The notes: generated from the sequence alone by a model not told the origin. Numbered from the stretch's first letter, positions 42,635-52,067 are shown. The stretch: DNA of 64,000 nucleotides from Flavobacteriales bacterium (GCA_002722245.1 PBLA01000026.1:1-64000); one strand, 5' to 3'. Translations and numbers: made by a program.

Positions 42635-43161
42635 ACTTTTGCCTCATCATTTACATTCGGATTAAACCATTTATCCTGAGCACGTAAAACTTTTTCTATT
42701 AAATCTCGCACGCATCCCTTACCACCATTAATGGGAGAAATGTATTGGGAAATTGATTTAATCTCTGTTGCCGCGTCATTTGGACAAGCAGGAAGTCCTA
42801 TTTTACTCATTATTTCATAGTCTGGAATATCATCTCCCATGTAGGCAATTTCATCGTTGCTTAAGTTATAGGTAAGCTTCAGTTCGTCAAATACGTCCCA
42901 TTTATCACTTGCCCCCATGTAAACATCATGAATACCAAGACCTGTAAATCTTTTTCGTACGATCTCATTTTTCCCTCCAGATATTATGGCAACTTTATAC
43001 CCTCGTTTAACAGCCAGTTGGAGTGCATAGCCGTCCTTGATGTTCATCGTTCGAGTTTGATCACCTGTGGGTTCTAAAATTACAGTTCCATCGGTTAAAA
43101 CACCATCTATGTCCAAAATGAACGTAGTGATTTCAGTTAAGTTTTCCGGGTATTTGCTCAT
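42628..43161 (-). CDS. kdsC: 3-deoxy-D-manno-octulosonate 8-phosphate phosphatase (KdsC-type HAD)
   Basis: A 177-residue C0-type HAD phosphatase. Motif I is FILDIDGVLTDG (DxDxT/V), motif II VAIISGGKNEIV, Lys motif III GASDKWDVF, and motif IV YMGDDIPDYEIM. This size and the TDGTVILEP start fit KdsC, which makes Kdo for lipopolysaccharide. kdsA/kdsB are not present. It is the first gene of the operon kdsC-ubiA-maf-recR-carboxylase, with the 250-base AT-rich region containing the inverted repeat upstream. Confidence 0.88.
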   Translation of the reverse strand: MSKYPENLTEITTFILDIDGVLTDGTVILEPTGDQTRTMNIKDGYALQLAVKRGYKVAIISGGKNEIVRKRFTGLGIHDVYMGASDKWDVFDELKLTYNLSNDEIAYMGDDIPDYEIMSKIGLPACPNDAATEIKSISQYISPINGGKGCVRDLIEKVLRAQDKWFNPNVNDEAKVW

Positions 43162-43306
43162 TGAATTTTAATCTACTTTGTAATAAATACAGGACAAAAC
43201 GAATTTACTTTTATTGTAACTCTAAAACCTTAATTACACTAAAAGTAAATAACGCACATTAAGATTTTAATCGCCAATTGGTTTTTAAAATACTTAAGCT
43301 TTAAAG

Positions 43307-43345
43307 TTACTTGAAATAAGGTTAAATAATTAATCATTCAAGTAA
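43307..43345. repeat. Inverted repeat between kdsC and the 43412 gene
   Basis: TTACTTGAA at 43307 and TTCAAGTAA at 43337 are perfect 9-bp inverted arms, 30 bp centre to centre. They lie in the 250-base gap (43162-43411) which is otherwise very AT-rich and holds no ORF of note. They might be an operator pair or a hairpin in the leader. Confidence 0.45.
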
Positions 43346-43411
43346 AAAATAATTAACTTAAGATCTAAATTTAGATACAATCAGGTTTTATATAGCCTTA
43401 AAGCATTTATC

Positions 43412-44845
43412 ATGGAAGGACAAGTACTGGACGCCTCGCAAAAAGCATTATCAATAAATTTAGACAGAACAATTTATGGTACGTTTGCTGAAATTGGTGC
43501 AGGTCAAGAAATTGCAAGAAATTTCTTTGTTGTGGGTGGCGCTTCAGGAACGATTGCAAAATCATTGAGTGCCTATGACATGGCCATGAGTGATGCTATT
43601 TATGGTGAAAAGCCGGGACGATATGTTTGCAAAGCGCGTTTAGAGCAAATGTTAACCTACGAGTACAATCGCTTAATTAATGAGCTTTCGGAAAAAAAAC
43701 CTGAAAAAAGATTTTTTGCATTAGCGGATACTGTAGAGGCAATTAATTATGATCGATCCAATAAATCTCATGGTTGGATGGGTGTTCGATTCCAAATTAA
43801 TCCAGGAGAACAGTTTAATGATGTGATTATTCATATTCGACTTTTGGATAGAGAAAATCTTCAGCAACAGGAAATTTTAGGTCAAATGGGTGTGAATTTG
43901 CTTTATGGATGTTATCATTTACATCATTCTCCTGAAAGTATCCTTAAACATATGAATGATGGATTAATACCAGGGAGAATGCAAATTGACATGGTGGAAT
44001 TCAAGGGCCCTCTTTTTAAAAATGTGGATAATAGATTGCTCAGTTTATGGTTAGTTAAAAACAAAATGGCCGATGCTGTAATGTTTCAACCTGATGGGTC
44101 AACAATACACCCAACTGAGGTTTTGTATAAAAAGGAGATTTTAGCGCTTCGTGGAAGATTTCGTCCAGTAACAAAAGTCCATTTAGATATGCTTAAAAAC
44201 GGGATGAAGCAGTTTGAGAAAGATGATCGAATTAAGGATAAAAAACAAATTACTGTTATTACCGAGTTAACGTTAAAAGATTTGAGTGGGGAAGAGGGTA
44301 TTGATGAACAAGATTTTTTAGATCGAGTAGATATATTAACCGCTCTAGGTCAGACAGTTTTGGTCTCTAACTTTCAGGAGTACTACAAGTTGGTTCGTTA
44401 CCTTACTAGATATAATACAGGTGCTCAGCTTGCAATCGTTCTTGGGGCGAATTCATTGATAAATGTGTTCAATGAAAAGTTCTATGAAAATTTGAATGGT
44501 AGCTTAATGGAAGCTTTTGGATACCTTTTTCATAAGGATGTTAGGCTTTATTTATACCCTTATCGTTTTGGAGATGAAGTAATCACTTCAGAAAATATGA
44601 TTATTCCCGAAAAATATGAAGAGCTTTATCAGTTTTTAAAAACGAGTGGGAAAATTGTTGATTATGAAAAGTATGATGCTAAAACATTAGACATTTTCTC
44701 CCATAAAGTATTGGAGAAAATAACTGACGGGAATAAAGAGTGGGAAAAAATGGTGCCTCCAATTGTTGCCCGTTTAATAAAGGAAAATAACTTGTTTAAT
44801 TTTAGAAAAAAGAAATTTTCTAAGTCTAAAATGAGTTTTAGGTAA
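43412..44845 (+). CDS. Conserved Bacteroidota protein of unknown function (477 aa)
   Basis: A soluble-looking 477-residue protein without signal peptide or membrane helix. The wording NLDRTIYGTFAEIGAGQEIARNFFVVGGASGTIAKSLSAYD and the later RFRPVTKVHLDML, LGQTVLVSNFQEYYKLVRYL and LYLYPYRFGDEVITSENM match a protein I know as widely conserved in Flavobacteriia and Bacteroidia but without an established activity; database names for it vary and seem unreliable. GAGQEIARNFF and HGWMGVRFQ suggest a Gly-rich phosphate or nucleotide site, which is only an impression. It is preceded by the 43307 inverted repeat and followed 33 bases later by a small membrane protein. Confidence 0.85.
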   Translation: MEGQVLDASQKALSINLDRTIYGTFAEIGAGQEIARNFFVVGGASGTIAKSLSAYDMAMSDAIYGEKPGRYVCKARLEQMLTYEYNRLINELSEKKPEKRFFALADTVEAINYDRSNKSHGWMGVRFQINPGEQFNDVIIHIRLLDRENLQQQEILGQMGVNLLYGCYHLHHSPESILKHMNDGLIPGRMQIDMVEFKGPLFKNVDNRLLSLWLVKNKMADAVMFQPDGSTIHPTEVLYKKEILALRGRFRPVTKVHLDMLKNGMKQFEKDDRIKDKKQITVITELTLKDLSGEEGIDEQDFLDRVDILTALGQTVLVSNFQEYYKLVRYLTRYNTGAQLAIVLGANSLINVFNEKFYENLNGSLMEAFGYLFHKDVRLYLYPYRFGDEVITSENMIIPEKYEELYQFLKTSGKIVDYEKYDAKTLDIFSHKVLEKITDGNKEWEKMVPPIVARLIKENNLFNFRKKKFSKSKMSFR

Positions 44846-44878
44846 TAATTATAATTTCTTTAATGCGTATATACCTAA

Positions 44879-45388
44879 ATGCTGATTAATAGCGATGTAT
44901 ATAGTTTAGAAGAAAGAGGAAATACAATCCTTTTTCAAAAAATTCTTCCGCCTAATACTATATTCACTAAGTTTTTTTCAATTCTTATTGCTTTAGTTTC
45001 TCTGGGAGCATTTTTTCTCGTCAATATTATTTTTGAGTGGGCCTTCATTCTATATGGGGTTATATGCTTGATTATAGCCCTGTGTTATTCATTGAGCATT
45101 TTTTTTAGAGATGAAGCACAGGTCAAGCCTTTTCTTGTGTTTGACAAAAAAAAACAAAGGCTAAAAATACATAATGGATTTGATGTGCCTTATGAAAGAA
45201 TTAGTCTTATGAAAGTTCATGTATGGAAGGATGATGAAGGAGGTAAGTATTGCTCTGTTCGTATTCAGGCCTCAAACGGACCTGCTGTTTTTGATTCTAC
45301 TTTTTTTTCTAATAAAACTGATTGGAATATGTTCGCAAATGTACTAAAGAGAGAGGTTAATGTGGAGTTTATTAATGAAGTGGATTAG
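44879..45388 (+). CDS. Small membrane protein, function unknown
   Basis: A 169-residue protein with two adjacent helices near residues 32-80 (FSILIALVSLGAFFLVNIIF and FILYGVICLIIALCYSLSIFF), flanked by a short N-terminus and a C-terminal domain of about 90 residues that is beta-rich (KPFLVFDKKKQRLKIHNGFDVPYERISLMKVHVWKDDEG). This layout resembles bacterial PH-like membrane proteins. It lies 33 bases after the 43412 gene on the same strand and 59 bases before fmt. Confidence 0.7.
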   Translation: MLINSDVYSLEERGNTILFQKILPPNTIFTKFFSILIALVSLGAFFLVNIIFEWAFILYGVICLIIALCYSLSIFFRDEAQVKPFLVFDKKKQRLKIHNGFDVPYERISLMKVHVWKDDEGGKYCSVRIQASNGPAVFDSTFFSNKTDWNMFANVLKREVNVEFINEVD

Positions 45389-45447
45389 TACTTTTCTCAA
45401 TGATCTCACTCTTTTAAGATCCTGTCCAATTGTATTATCTTTACTAA

Positions 45448-46392
45448 ATGAAAGTTGTTTTCCTAGGGACACCAGATTTTGCAGTTGCTTCACTAAAAGC
45501 CCTTGTTGAAGAAGGGTTTGATATTGTTGGTGTAGTAACAATGCCCGATAAAAAGTCGGGGAGAGGCATGCGTATTCAGCAGTCGGCAGTAAAGCAGTAT
45601 GCCCTTGAAAAAGGATTGCATATTATGCAGCCTCACAACTTGAAAGACGTAACATTTCAGCAAGAATTAAAAGCTTTAGAAGCGGATTTACAAATAATTG
45701 TAGCATTTAGGATGTTACCAGATGCTGTATGGCAAATGCCAAAGCATGGAACTTTTAACTTGCATGGATCCCTGTTGCCAGATTATAGAGGTGCAGCACC
45801 AATTAATTGGGCCATAATGAATGGAGAAAAAGAAACAGGTGTAACAACTTTTTTTCTTGAGCATGATATTGATACAGGAGAAATTATCGATAATCGTAAA
45901 GTTGAGATTGGTCCAAACGAATCAGCCGGTGTATTACATGATAAACTCATGAATGTAGGAGCAGAATTAGTAGTAAGTACGGCTAAAAAAATAATGGAAG
46001 GAACGGTTACTACCCAAAAGCAACACGAAATGCTTAATGGTAGAGAGCCAAAACTAGCCTATAAAATCTTTAAGAATACTTGTGAAATTAATTTTCAAAA
46101 AGAGGCAAAAGATGTGCATAACCATATTCGTGGTTTAAGTCCCTATCCTGCCGCTTTTACAAGCTTAAAATTAGGTAATGGTAAAACGATAGGCTTAAAA
46201 ATATTTAAAGCTGAAATTATAAATGATCAATTGTCTCCAGGTTTAATACAAACGGATGGAAAAAAAGAGTTTATTGTAGGTTGTGGAAAAGGTGCAGTCA
46301 AAGTATTGGAAGTACAATTAGCAGGGAAAAAACGAATGCAGATTGATCAGTTTTTACAGGGAATTAATCTCGAAGATGCCCAATTAAAATAA
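45448..46392 (+). CDS. fmt: Methionyl-tRNA formyltransferase
   Basis: A 314-residue Fmt. VFLGTPDFAVASLKALVE opens the Rossmann domain; the formyl-THF site is NLHGSLLPDYRGAAPINWAIMNGEKETGVTTF, with the conserved Asn/His/Asp and SLLP motif. The C-terminal tRNA-binding barrel starts near residue 210 (NHIRGLSPYPAAFT). It formylates initiator Met-tRNA. def is not adjacent. A TATCTTTA box near 45436 could be a promoter with one mismatch. Confidence 0.97.
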   Translation: MKVVFLGTPDFAVASLKALVEEGFDIVGVVTMPDKKSGRGMRIQQSAVKQYALEKGLHIMQPHNLKDVTFQQELKALEADLQIIVAFRMLPDAVWQMPKHGTFNLHGSLLPDYRGAAPINWAIMNGEKETGVTTFFLEHDIDTGEIIDNRKVEIGPNESAGVLHDKLMNVGAELVVSTAKKIMEGTVTTQKQHEMLNGREPKLAYKIFKNTCEINFQKEAKDVHNHIRGLSPYPAAFTSLKLGNGKTIGLKIFKAEIINDQLSPGLIQTDGKKEFIVGCGKGAVKVLEVQLAGKKRMQIDQFLQGINLEDAQLK

Positions 46393-46443
46393 TTTTAAAA
46401 ATATATTTTTATTCTGCGTAAATAAAGACAATCCTTTTTTATC

Positions 46444-47229
46444 ATGAGACTAACCATTATAACCACAATACTTATTGTCCTCATTTCATGTAGTAAAGTC
46501 CCTATCTCAGGGCGAAGACAAATGCATTTACTGCCCGAATCTGATTTAATCGGTATGGCAAAACAGCAATATGCTCAATTTATCCGAGCCTCTGATGTTG
46601 AAATAGGAACCGAAAATGCAAGGATGGTTGAGCGTGTAGGAAAAAAAATTGCATCGTCAGTGGAGTCCTATATGCATAAACATGGGCATAGTAAGCGGAT
46701 TAAGGGGTTTCAATGGGAATTTAAGTTGGTTAATGATCCTACTATTAACGCGTGGTGTATGCCAGGAGGAAAGATTTGCGTGTATACTGGTATTCTTAAC
46801 GTTGCTCAAAATGAAACAGGTTTGGCCGTTGTTATGGGTCACGAAGTTGCTCATGCAATTGCTCGCCATGGAAATGAACGAATGAGCAAGGCCATTGCTG
46901 CACAAATGGGAGGAGTTGCTTTAAGCGTGGCTGTAAGTAATAAAGCGGAAGAAACACAACGTTTGTTTAATCAAGCTTATGGATTAGGAAGCGGACTAGG
47001 TGGGTTAGCTTTTTCAAGAAAAAATGAATTAGAGTCTGATCAGCTCGGTTTAGTATTCATGCATCTGGCAGGCTATGACGCATCTAAGGCTGTTGATTTT
47101 TGGAAAAGAATGGCTGCTCACGGAGCTCAGACGCCTGAATTCTTATCAACACACCCAAGTGATGAGCGAAGAGTGAAAGAAATAGAAGCATTTCTTAAAT
47201 CTCAGTCCTTTAAACATCATACTAAATGA
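46444..47229 (+). CDS. M48 family metallopeptidase, lipoprotein
   Basis: A 261-residue periplasmic protease with lipobox LISC (MRLTIITTILIVLISC), so it is probably lipid-anchored. The zinc motif is VVMGHEVAHAIARHGNER (HExxH), and the third ligand lies in ARKNELESDQLGLVFM (ExxxD). NAWCMPGGKICVYTGIL precedes it, as in the BepA/LoiP/YcaL group. Such enzymes handle misfolded outer-membrane proteins. It is encoded alone, 51 bases after fmt. Confidence 0.93.
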   Translation: MRLTIITTILIVLISCSKVPISGRRQMHLLPESDLIGMAKQQYAQFIRASDVEIGTENARMVERVGKKIASSVESYMHKHGHSKRIKGFQWEFKLVNDPTINAWCMPGGKICVYTGILNVAQNETGLAVVMGHEVAHAIARHGNERMSKAIAAQMGGVALSVAVSNKAEETQRLFNQAYGLGSGLGGLAFSRKNELESDQLGLVFMHLAGYDASKAVDFWKRMAAHGAQTPEFLSTHPSDERRVKEIEAFLKSQSFKHHTK

Positions 47230-47392
47230 TCAAAATTAATTCTGTTACATTAAGTAATAATATTGAATTAAAATCGTGATTAAGAACATTAGTATGGAAA
47301 AATTGACTTTTTGTAAGAAATTAACAGTCTAAATCTTAAAAGTTTACTGTAGAAGTGATTTAATATTTCTATGCTTGTATTACATTCGTAAC

Positions 47393-47866
47393 ATGTCCCA
47401 ATTAACAATAGAAAAGGATATTGAGTATATCAAGAATCAAGTTAATTACTTAGATACTTTTCAACAAAGGATCGCTCAGGCGTTAAAGGAACTTAAAAGC
47501 GGTAGTGTTTGGAAGGGATTGTCTTCAGATGAGCCGATTTATTTAGATATTAATCGTTGGTTGAAAAGTTACTCAACCCTCAAAATGCACCTATATCAAA
47601 AAGATGTGATTGATAAAGAGCTAAGAGATTCATTAAGTAAATTACCTCAGCTCGTATTTAAAAAACCACTTTCAACGAAAGATTCGCTCAAAGAGAAGGG
47701 TGGATTTACTAAATTTTTGTATTCAATTGTTCCACCTTTTAGGACAGGATTCAATAAAAGAAGAGTTAAAGAAATCGAGAAACAACTCTTAGAATACAAA
47801 GAGTGGGGTGAAAAATTAAGGAAATTATCATTTCAAATTGAACGTGTTTATACTGACGGGATTTAA
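47393..47866 (+). CDS. Protein of unknown function upstream of a glycosyltransferase (157 aa)
   Basis: A 157-residue, mostly helical protein without membrane helix or signal peptide: MSQLTIEKDIEYIKNQVNYLDTFQQRI, then basic and charged segments such as FNKRRVKEIEKQLLEYKEWGEKL. ATG 47393 is preferred over the ORF-track ATG six codons upstream. Its TAA stop abuts directly the TTG start of the next gene, so the two are probably translated together; the function is unknown. Confidence 0.65.
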   Translation: MSQLTIEKDIEYIKNQVNYLDTFQQRIAQALKELKSGSVWKGLSSDEPIYLDINRWLKSYSTLKMHLYQKDVIDKELRDSLSKLPQLVFKKPLSTKDSLKEKGGFTKFLYSIVPPFRTGFNKRRVKEIEKQLLEYKEWGEKLRKLSFQIERVYTDGI

Positions 47867-49003
47867 TTGGAGTCTAAGAAATTAAAAATAGCCTTTTTAT
47901 CTGTTTTTTATCCATTTAGAGGAGGGATAGCCCAGTTTAATACGGAGCTTTTTAAAGCACTACAACATAAAGCAGAGGTAAAAGCGTTTAATTTCACAAC
48001 CCAATATCCTAATTTACTATTTCCTGGTAAAACACAGTACGTTAGTGAAACAGATCAAGCTCCTGGTTTTGATGCTCCAAGATATTTAAGTTCAATTAAT
48101 CCATTAAGCTTCAAAAAAACAACGAATGCTATAAAAAAGTACGCTCCTGATGTGCTGGTAACAGCTTACTGGATGCCATTTTTTGGACCTTCATTAGGAA
48201 TGGTATGTAAGAAGCTTAAAGGGAAAGCAATTAATGTTTCATTTGTACATAATGCAATTCCACATGAAAGACGATTCGGAGATTCCAAACTCTCTAAATT
48301 TTATTTCAAACAGCAGGATGCTTTTGTCACAATGAGTGAAACAGTTAGGAACGATCTTAATATCCTTCTTCCTAATTGCAAAACGATGATGCGCCCTCAT
48401 CCATTATATGCACAGTTTGGGGAGCCCAAATCAAAACAGGAAATACGAGCGAAATTTGGTATACGAAAAGAGCAAAAGATATTGTTGTTTTTTGGATTTA
48501 TTAGAAAATATAAAGGGTTAGACCTCCTGTTAAAGGCATTGAAAAACTGTGATGAACATACGGTAGTTTTAATTGCCGGAGAATGTTATGGGGAGTTCGA
48601 TCAGTATCAAGAAATAATTGATGAATTTGGACTGGAAGATAGAGTTATTAAAATGGTGAAGTATATTCCAGATTCGGAGGTGTCAGAAATTTTTTCTGTT
48701 TCAGATATTTGTGTTTTACCCTACAGAACAGCAACGCAGAGTGGAATAGCTTCCATTGCTAAATATTATCAATTACCTATGGTTGTGACTCCTGTTGGTG
48801 AATTGCCTAATGAAGTAATTCCAGATAAAACTGGAATTGTTTGTGAGTCTTCAAAACCTATTCATATCGCACAGGGTATTCACAAATCGTTAGATTTACT
48901 TGAAGATTTCTCGCTTCAATTAAAAGCAGAGAAAGATGAGCACACCTGGTCAAATTTTGCAGAAGAGTTTATGTTATTTCTAAAATCTTTGGACCAAAAT
49001 TGA
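47867..49003 (+). CDS. Glycosyltransferase, GT4 family
   Basis: A 378-residue GT-B fold enzyme. The N-terminal donor/acceptor domain includes FYPFRGGIAQFNTELFKAL and VTAYWMPFFGPSLG; the nucleotide-sugar domain has ILLFFGFIRKYKGLDLLLKAL and the E-x7-E-like segment LPYRTATQSGIASIAKYYQLPMVVT. It probably adds a sugar from an NDP-sugar to a surface glycan or lipid. The start is TTG 47867, immediately after the previous stop. Substrate is unknown. Confidence 0.9.
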   Translation: MESKKLKIAFLSVFYPFRGGIAQFNTELFKALQHKAEVKAFNFTTQYPNLLFPGKTQYVSETDQAPGFDAPRYLSSINPLSFKKTTNAIKKYAPDVLVTAYWMPFFGPSLGMVCKKLKGKAINVSFVHNAIPHERRFGDSKLSKFYFKQQDAFVTMSETVRNDLNILLPNCKTMMRPHPLYAQFGEPKSKQEIRAKFGIRKEQKILLFFGFIRKYKGLDLLLKALKNCDEHTVVLIAGECYGEFDQYQEIIDEFGLEDRVIKMVKYIPDSEVSEIFSVSDICVLPYRTATQSGIASIAKYYQLPMVVTPVGELPNEVIPDKTGIVCESSKPIHIAQGIHKSLDLLEDFSLQLKAEKDEHTWSNFAEEFMLFLKSLDQN

Positions 49004-49040
49004 TTGGGTTAAACGATAATGTGATGACAAACGTAACGAG

Positions 49041-49048
49041 TATATTTG
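49041..49048 (+). promoter_or_regulatory. Predicted -7 box of the ClC gene
   Basis: TATATTTGC; +1 predicted at 49053-49054, just before ATG 49055. The ORF-track TTG start at 49046 lies inside this box. Confidence 0.45.
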
Positions 49049-49054
49049 CATTCC

Positions 49055-50338
49055 ATGCTTTCAAACACATTCAGACATAGAATTAAAAGTCAACTACACC
49101 TTCAATTTGTATTAAAATGGCTTATTGTTGCTGTTTTTGTTGGTTCTTTATCAGGTAGTGCTTCGGCTGTTTTTCTATTAATGTTGGATTGGGCGAAACA
49201 AACTCGAGATCAATACAACTGGTTGTTATTCTTTCTCCCATTAGGTGGCGTGTTCGTTGCAGCCGGGTATAAATATTTTGGGGGGTTAGCTTCCAAAGGG
49301 AATAACCTTATTATTGAAGAGGTTCAAAATCCATCTCGAGTAATTACCTTTTTAATGGCCCCTCTTGTATTGTTTGGAACCATAATTACACATGTCTTCG
49401 GAGGGTCAGCAGGGCGTGAGGGAACAGCTGTTCAAATGGGAGCTACTATTGCGGATCAATTTAATTTCCTGAAAAAATTTTCAGAGGAAGACCGAAAAAT
49501 TCTCCTTATGTGCGGTATGGCAGCAGGTTTTTCTTCCTTGTTTGGAACCCCACTTGCCGGAACAGTATTTGCACTAGAAATAATTGTTATTGGAAGATTA
49601 CGTTATGAAGGATTGCTTCCAGTACTATTTTCTGCTTTAATTGCGAATTATGTTTGCGATTTATGGCCTATTCATCACACTCATTATCAAATAGGTGAAG
49701 TTCCTTCCTTTAATTTAAAAAATATTGGTTGGGTTTTCTTAGCGAGTATATTTTTTGGTTTCACTGCTATGGGTTTTAGTTCTGGTATGTTCTGGCTATC
49801 TCATCAATTTAAGCGCTTTATCGAAAACCCTCTTCTTAGGCCTCTATTTGGAGGGTCTATTGTTGCTCTTTGCATTTATCTGTTAGGATTTAAATATGCA
49901 GGATTAGGTATCCCAACTATCGTTGAATCTTTTAATGTTCAGCAAGGATTAGAGGTGTTTGCTGTAAAATTAATCTTAACGGTATTGACCTTAAGCGCAG
50001 GTTTTAAAGGGGGTGAAGTAACTCCTTTATTCTTTATAGGAGCTACATTAGGAAGCGCGTTAAGTTTATTTATACCACTGCCTTTAGGGTTGCTTGCGGG
50101 GTTAGGTTTCGTAGCTGTTTTTTCTGGTGCGACAAACGCACCAATAGCGTGTAGTTTAATGGGGATTGAGTTATTTGGAGGAGATTCAGCCATTTATATT
50201 GTTATTGCTTGTTTTGTAGCGTATTTTTTTAGTGGTCATACCGGAATTTATACCGCACAAATTATAGGTAGCCCAAAACACAACCTGATATCCGAATTAA
50301 AAGGCAAGCGATTAGTTGAGTTAATGAAGTGGAAGTAG
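49055..50338 (+). CDS. ClC family chloride channel/transporter
   Basis: A 427-residue ClC protein with about ten helices. The ion-binding filter segments are GGSAGREGTAVQMG (GSxGxEG type; Arg replaces the usual Lys/other, Glu is the gating-Glu position) and KGGEVTPLFFIGATLGSAL, with SGATNAPIACSLMGIELFGG in the later part. ClC proteins move chloride, sometimes in exchange with protons. No CBS domains are present. ATG 49055 is chosen because the box at 49041 would make the mRNA begin there. Confidence 0.93.
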   Translation: MLSNTFRHRIKSQLHLQFVLKWLIVAVFVGSLSGSASAVFLLMLDWAKQTRDQYNWLLFFLPLGGVFVAAGYKYFGGLASKGNNLIIEEVQNPSRVITFLMAPLVLFGTIITHVFGGSAGREGTAVQMGATIADQFNFLKKFSEEDRKILLMCGMAAGFSSLFGTPLAGTVFALEIIVIGRLRYEGLLPVLFSALIANYVCDLWPIHHTHYQIGEVPSFNLKNIGWVFLASIFFGFTAMGFSSGMFWLSHQFKRFIENPLLRPLFGGSIVALCIYLLGFKYAGLGIPTIVESFNVQQGLEVFAVKLILTVLTLSAGFKGGEVTPLFFIGATLGSALSLFIPLPLGLLAGLGFVAVFSGATNAPIACSLMGIELFGGDSAIYIVIACFVAYFFSGHTGIYTAQIIGSPKHNLISELKGKRLVELMKWK

Positions 50339-50357
50339 GGCTTACGAAGTCGAGCAA

Positions 50358-52067
50358 TTAGTTGTAAAAATGGCATTTATAAACACTCTCATTACCAACA
50401 GCATCTGTTACAATTAATTTCATCTCGTGTTTTCCTTCAGTAATTACATTATGCTTGAAATGAGTTAGCCGATTTTTTTTATAATCGTACTCTGTAAGAA
50501 CCCATTTATCATCAATATAGCAGTTATAAGACTTTATACCTGCTAAATTATCAGTGATTTTAAAATCGAATTTAGATTGTTGTGCAATATTTTTTCCTGA
50601 ATAAACATTTAACGGTTTGATTGTAGGGGCAATCGTGTCATGGTAAATATAAAAATCACCAAAATATTTACTCTTAAAATAATAATAACCAGCGGCATAT
50701 TTACCCACATGAACTCGTACTTTTCCATCAGAAGTTTTACGGATTGCAATCAACTTGTCTGTTGGGATATCTGAAGGGAAATTACATTTTATATAAATTT
50801 CGGCCTTTTTATGAAGAGGTGTATGATCAGTGTGCGCATAATGTATATTACTCCATCTTCTTTTTGGGTGAGGTGATGTACTGTACTTAAAATCAATATC
50901 ATTATACAAGGCGCTATCAGGTATTTGAATTAAAAATCCTTGAGCACTAAACTCATTTTCATGGTGATATTGCATGTGTTGTGCAAAATTTTCATGAAGA
51001 GGCCGTTTAATAAATCCAAGTTGAGGTTTTGTATTTATCTTGAATTTCATTGTAGAGCGATTACCAGCAACATCAGTAACGATATATTCTAATTCATGAC
51101 TACCGAATTTGTTGAAAATAAGCACACCATTTTGTTCTGAAACATCATAAATACTTAAATGATTATTGGGTTCAATAAATGATTTATGAATCCATTTTTT
51201 AGCGGTTTTCTTGTAGTGGTAATCCGTATGAGCATTTAAATAAAGTGATTCCTCAAAAGGAATACGATCCATCTTTTGCTCATAAATAAGTTGGCCATCA
51301 ATTTTCAGTTTGATATTAAAAATTCCACATCGATTAGATGCTCCGTTAATTTTGTCAAGCGTTTCAATACCAAATCCAATTTTTCCAGAAACTACTGGAG
51401 TATTTTGCAATGAATAAAATGATCCGTTTCCTTGAGCTGTGAAGTATTGCGCTTCAGGACGGTGGTTAATGGTAGATTGGTCATCTAAAGGATATATTCT
51501 TATTCCTCGAATAATTGGTTTAATGTTGTCTTTAACGGGTAATCCAAATAAAAGTGCATTAAGTGCATGTTCAGAGGCTGTTTCTCTTATTTCAAAATGA
51601 AGATGTGGTCCTCCTGATCCTCCAGAGTTACCAGAAAGGGCAATTATTTCGCCTTTCTTCACTGGTATAGCGCCTGAATCAGGATACCAGTCTATCGTAT
51701 ACGATTTGTTATTGTATTGCTCCTTTTTTATAAAATCATCTAGCTTATCAGAGAATTTGTGCAGATGAGCGTAGGTTGTTGTATAACCATTTGGATGATC
51801 AATGTAGAGGACTTTACCATATCCGTTGTGTTGAATTTTTATCCTTGAGATATAACCTTCTGCTGAGGCATATACCTTTTTCCCAATGACCCCTTCAGTC
51901 TTTATATCTATTCCAGCATGAAAATGATTGGATCTTAATTCGCCAAAATTACCTGCAAGATAAAGAGGGATGTCCAAAGGAGGGCGAAAATATCCTTTAG
52001 GGAATTCATTTTGACTTTTTAGAGCAAAAACGAAACAGATTAATATGCAGAACAAACAACTTCTCAT
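50358..52067 (-). CDS. M23 family metallopeptidase with Ig-like domains
   Basis: A 569-residue secreted protein with a signal peptide (MRSCLFCILICFVFALKS). The M23/LytM core near residues 30-165 has NHFHAGIDIKTEG (HxxxD) and GGPHLHFEIRE (HxH), the zinc ligands. The C-terminal 370 residues look like beta-sandwich modules (ISPL...; VTDVAGNRSTMKF; ITDNLAGIKSYNCYID). M23 enzymes cut peptidoglycan cross-links or act as division activators. It faces the zapA-rny unit divergently; a link to division is a possibility, not shown. Confidence 0.93.
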   Translation of the reverse strand: MRSCLFCILICFVFALKSQNEFPKGYFRPPLDIPLYLAGNFGELRSNHFHAGIDIKTEGVIGKKVYASAEGYISRIKIQHNGYGKVLYIDHPNGYTTTYAHLHKFSDKLDDFIKKEQYNNKSYTIDWYPDSGAIPVKKGEIIALSGNSGGSGGPHLHFEIRETASEHALNALLFGLPVKDNIKPIIRGIRIYPLDDQSTINHRPEAQYFTAQGNGSFYSLQNTPVVSGKIGFGIETLDKINGASNRCGIFNIKLKIDGQLIYEQKMDRIPFEESLYLNAHTDYHYKKTAKKWIHKSFIEPNNHLSIYDVSEQNGVLIFNKFGSHELEYIVTDVAGNRSTMKFKINTKPQLGFIKRPLHENFAQHMQYHHENEFSAQGFLIQIPDSALYNDIDFKYSTSPHPKRRWSNIHYAHTDHTPLHKKAEIYIKCNFPSDIPTDKLIAIRKTSDGKVRVHVGKYAAGYYYFKSKYFGDFYIYHDTIAPTIKPLNVYSGKNIAQQSKFDFKITDNLAGIKSYNCYIDDKWVLTEYDYKKNRLTHFKHNVITEGKHEMKLIVTDAVGNESVYKCHFYN

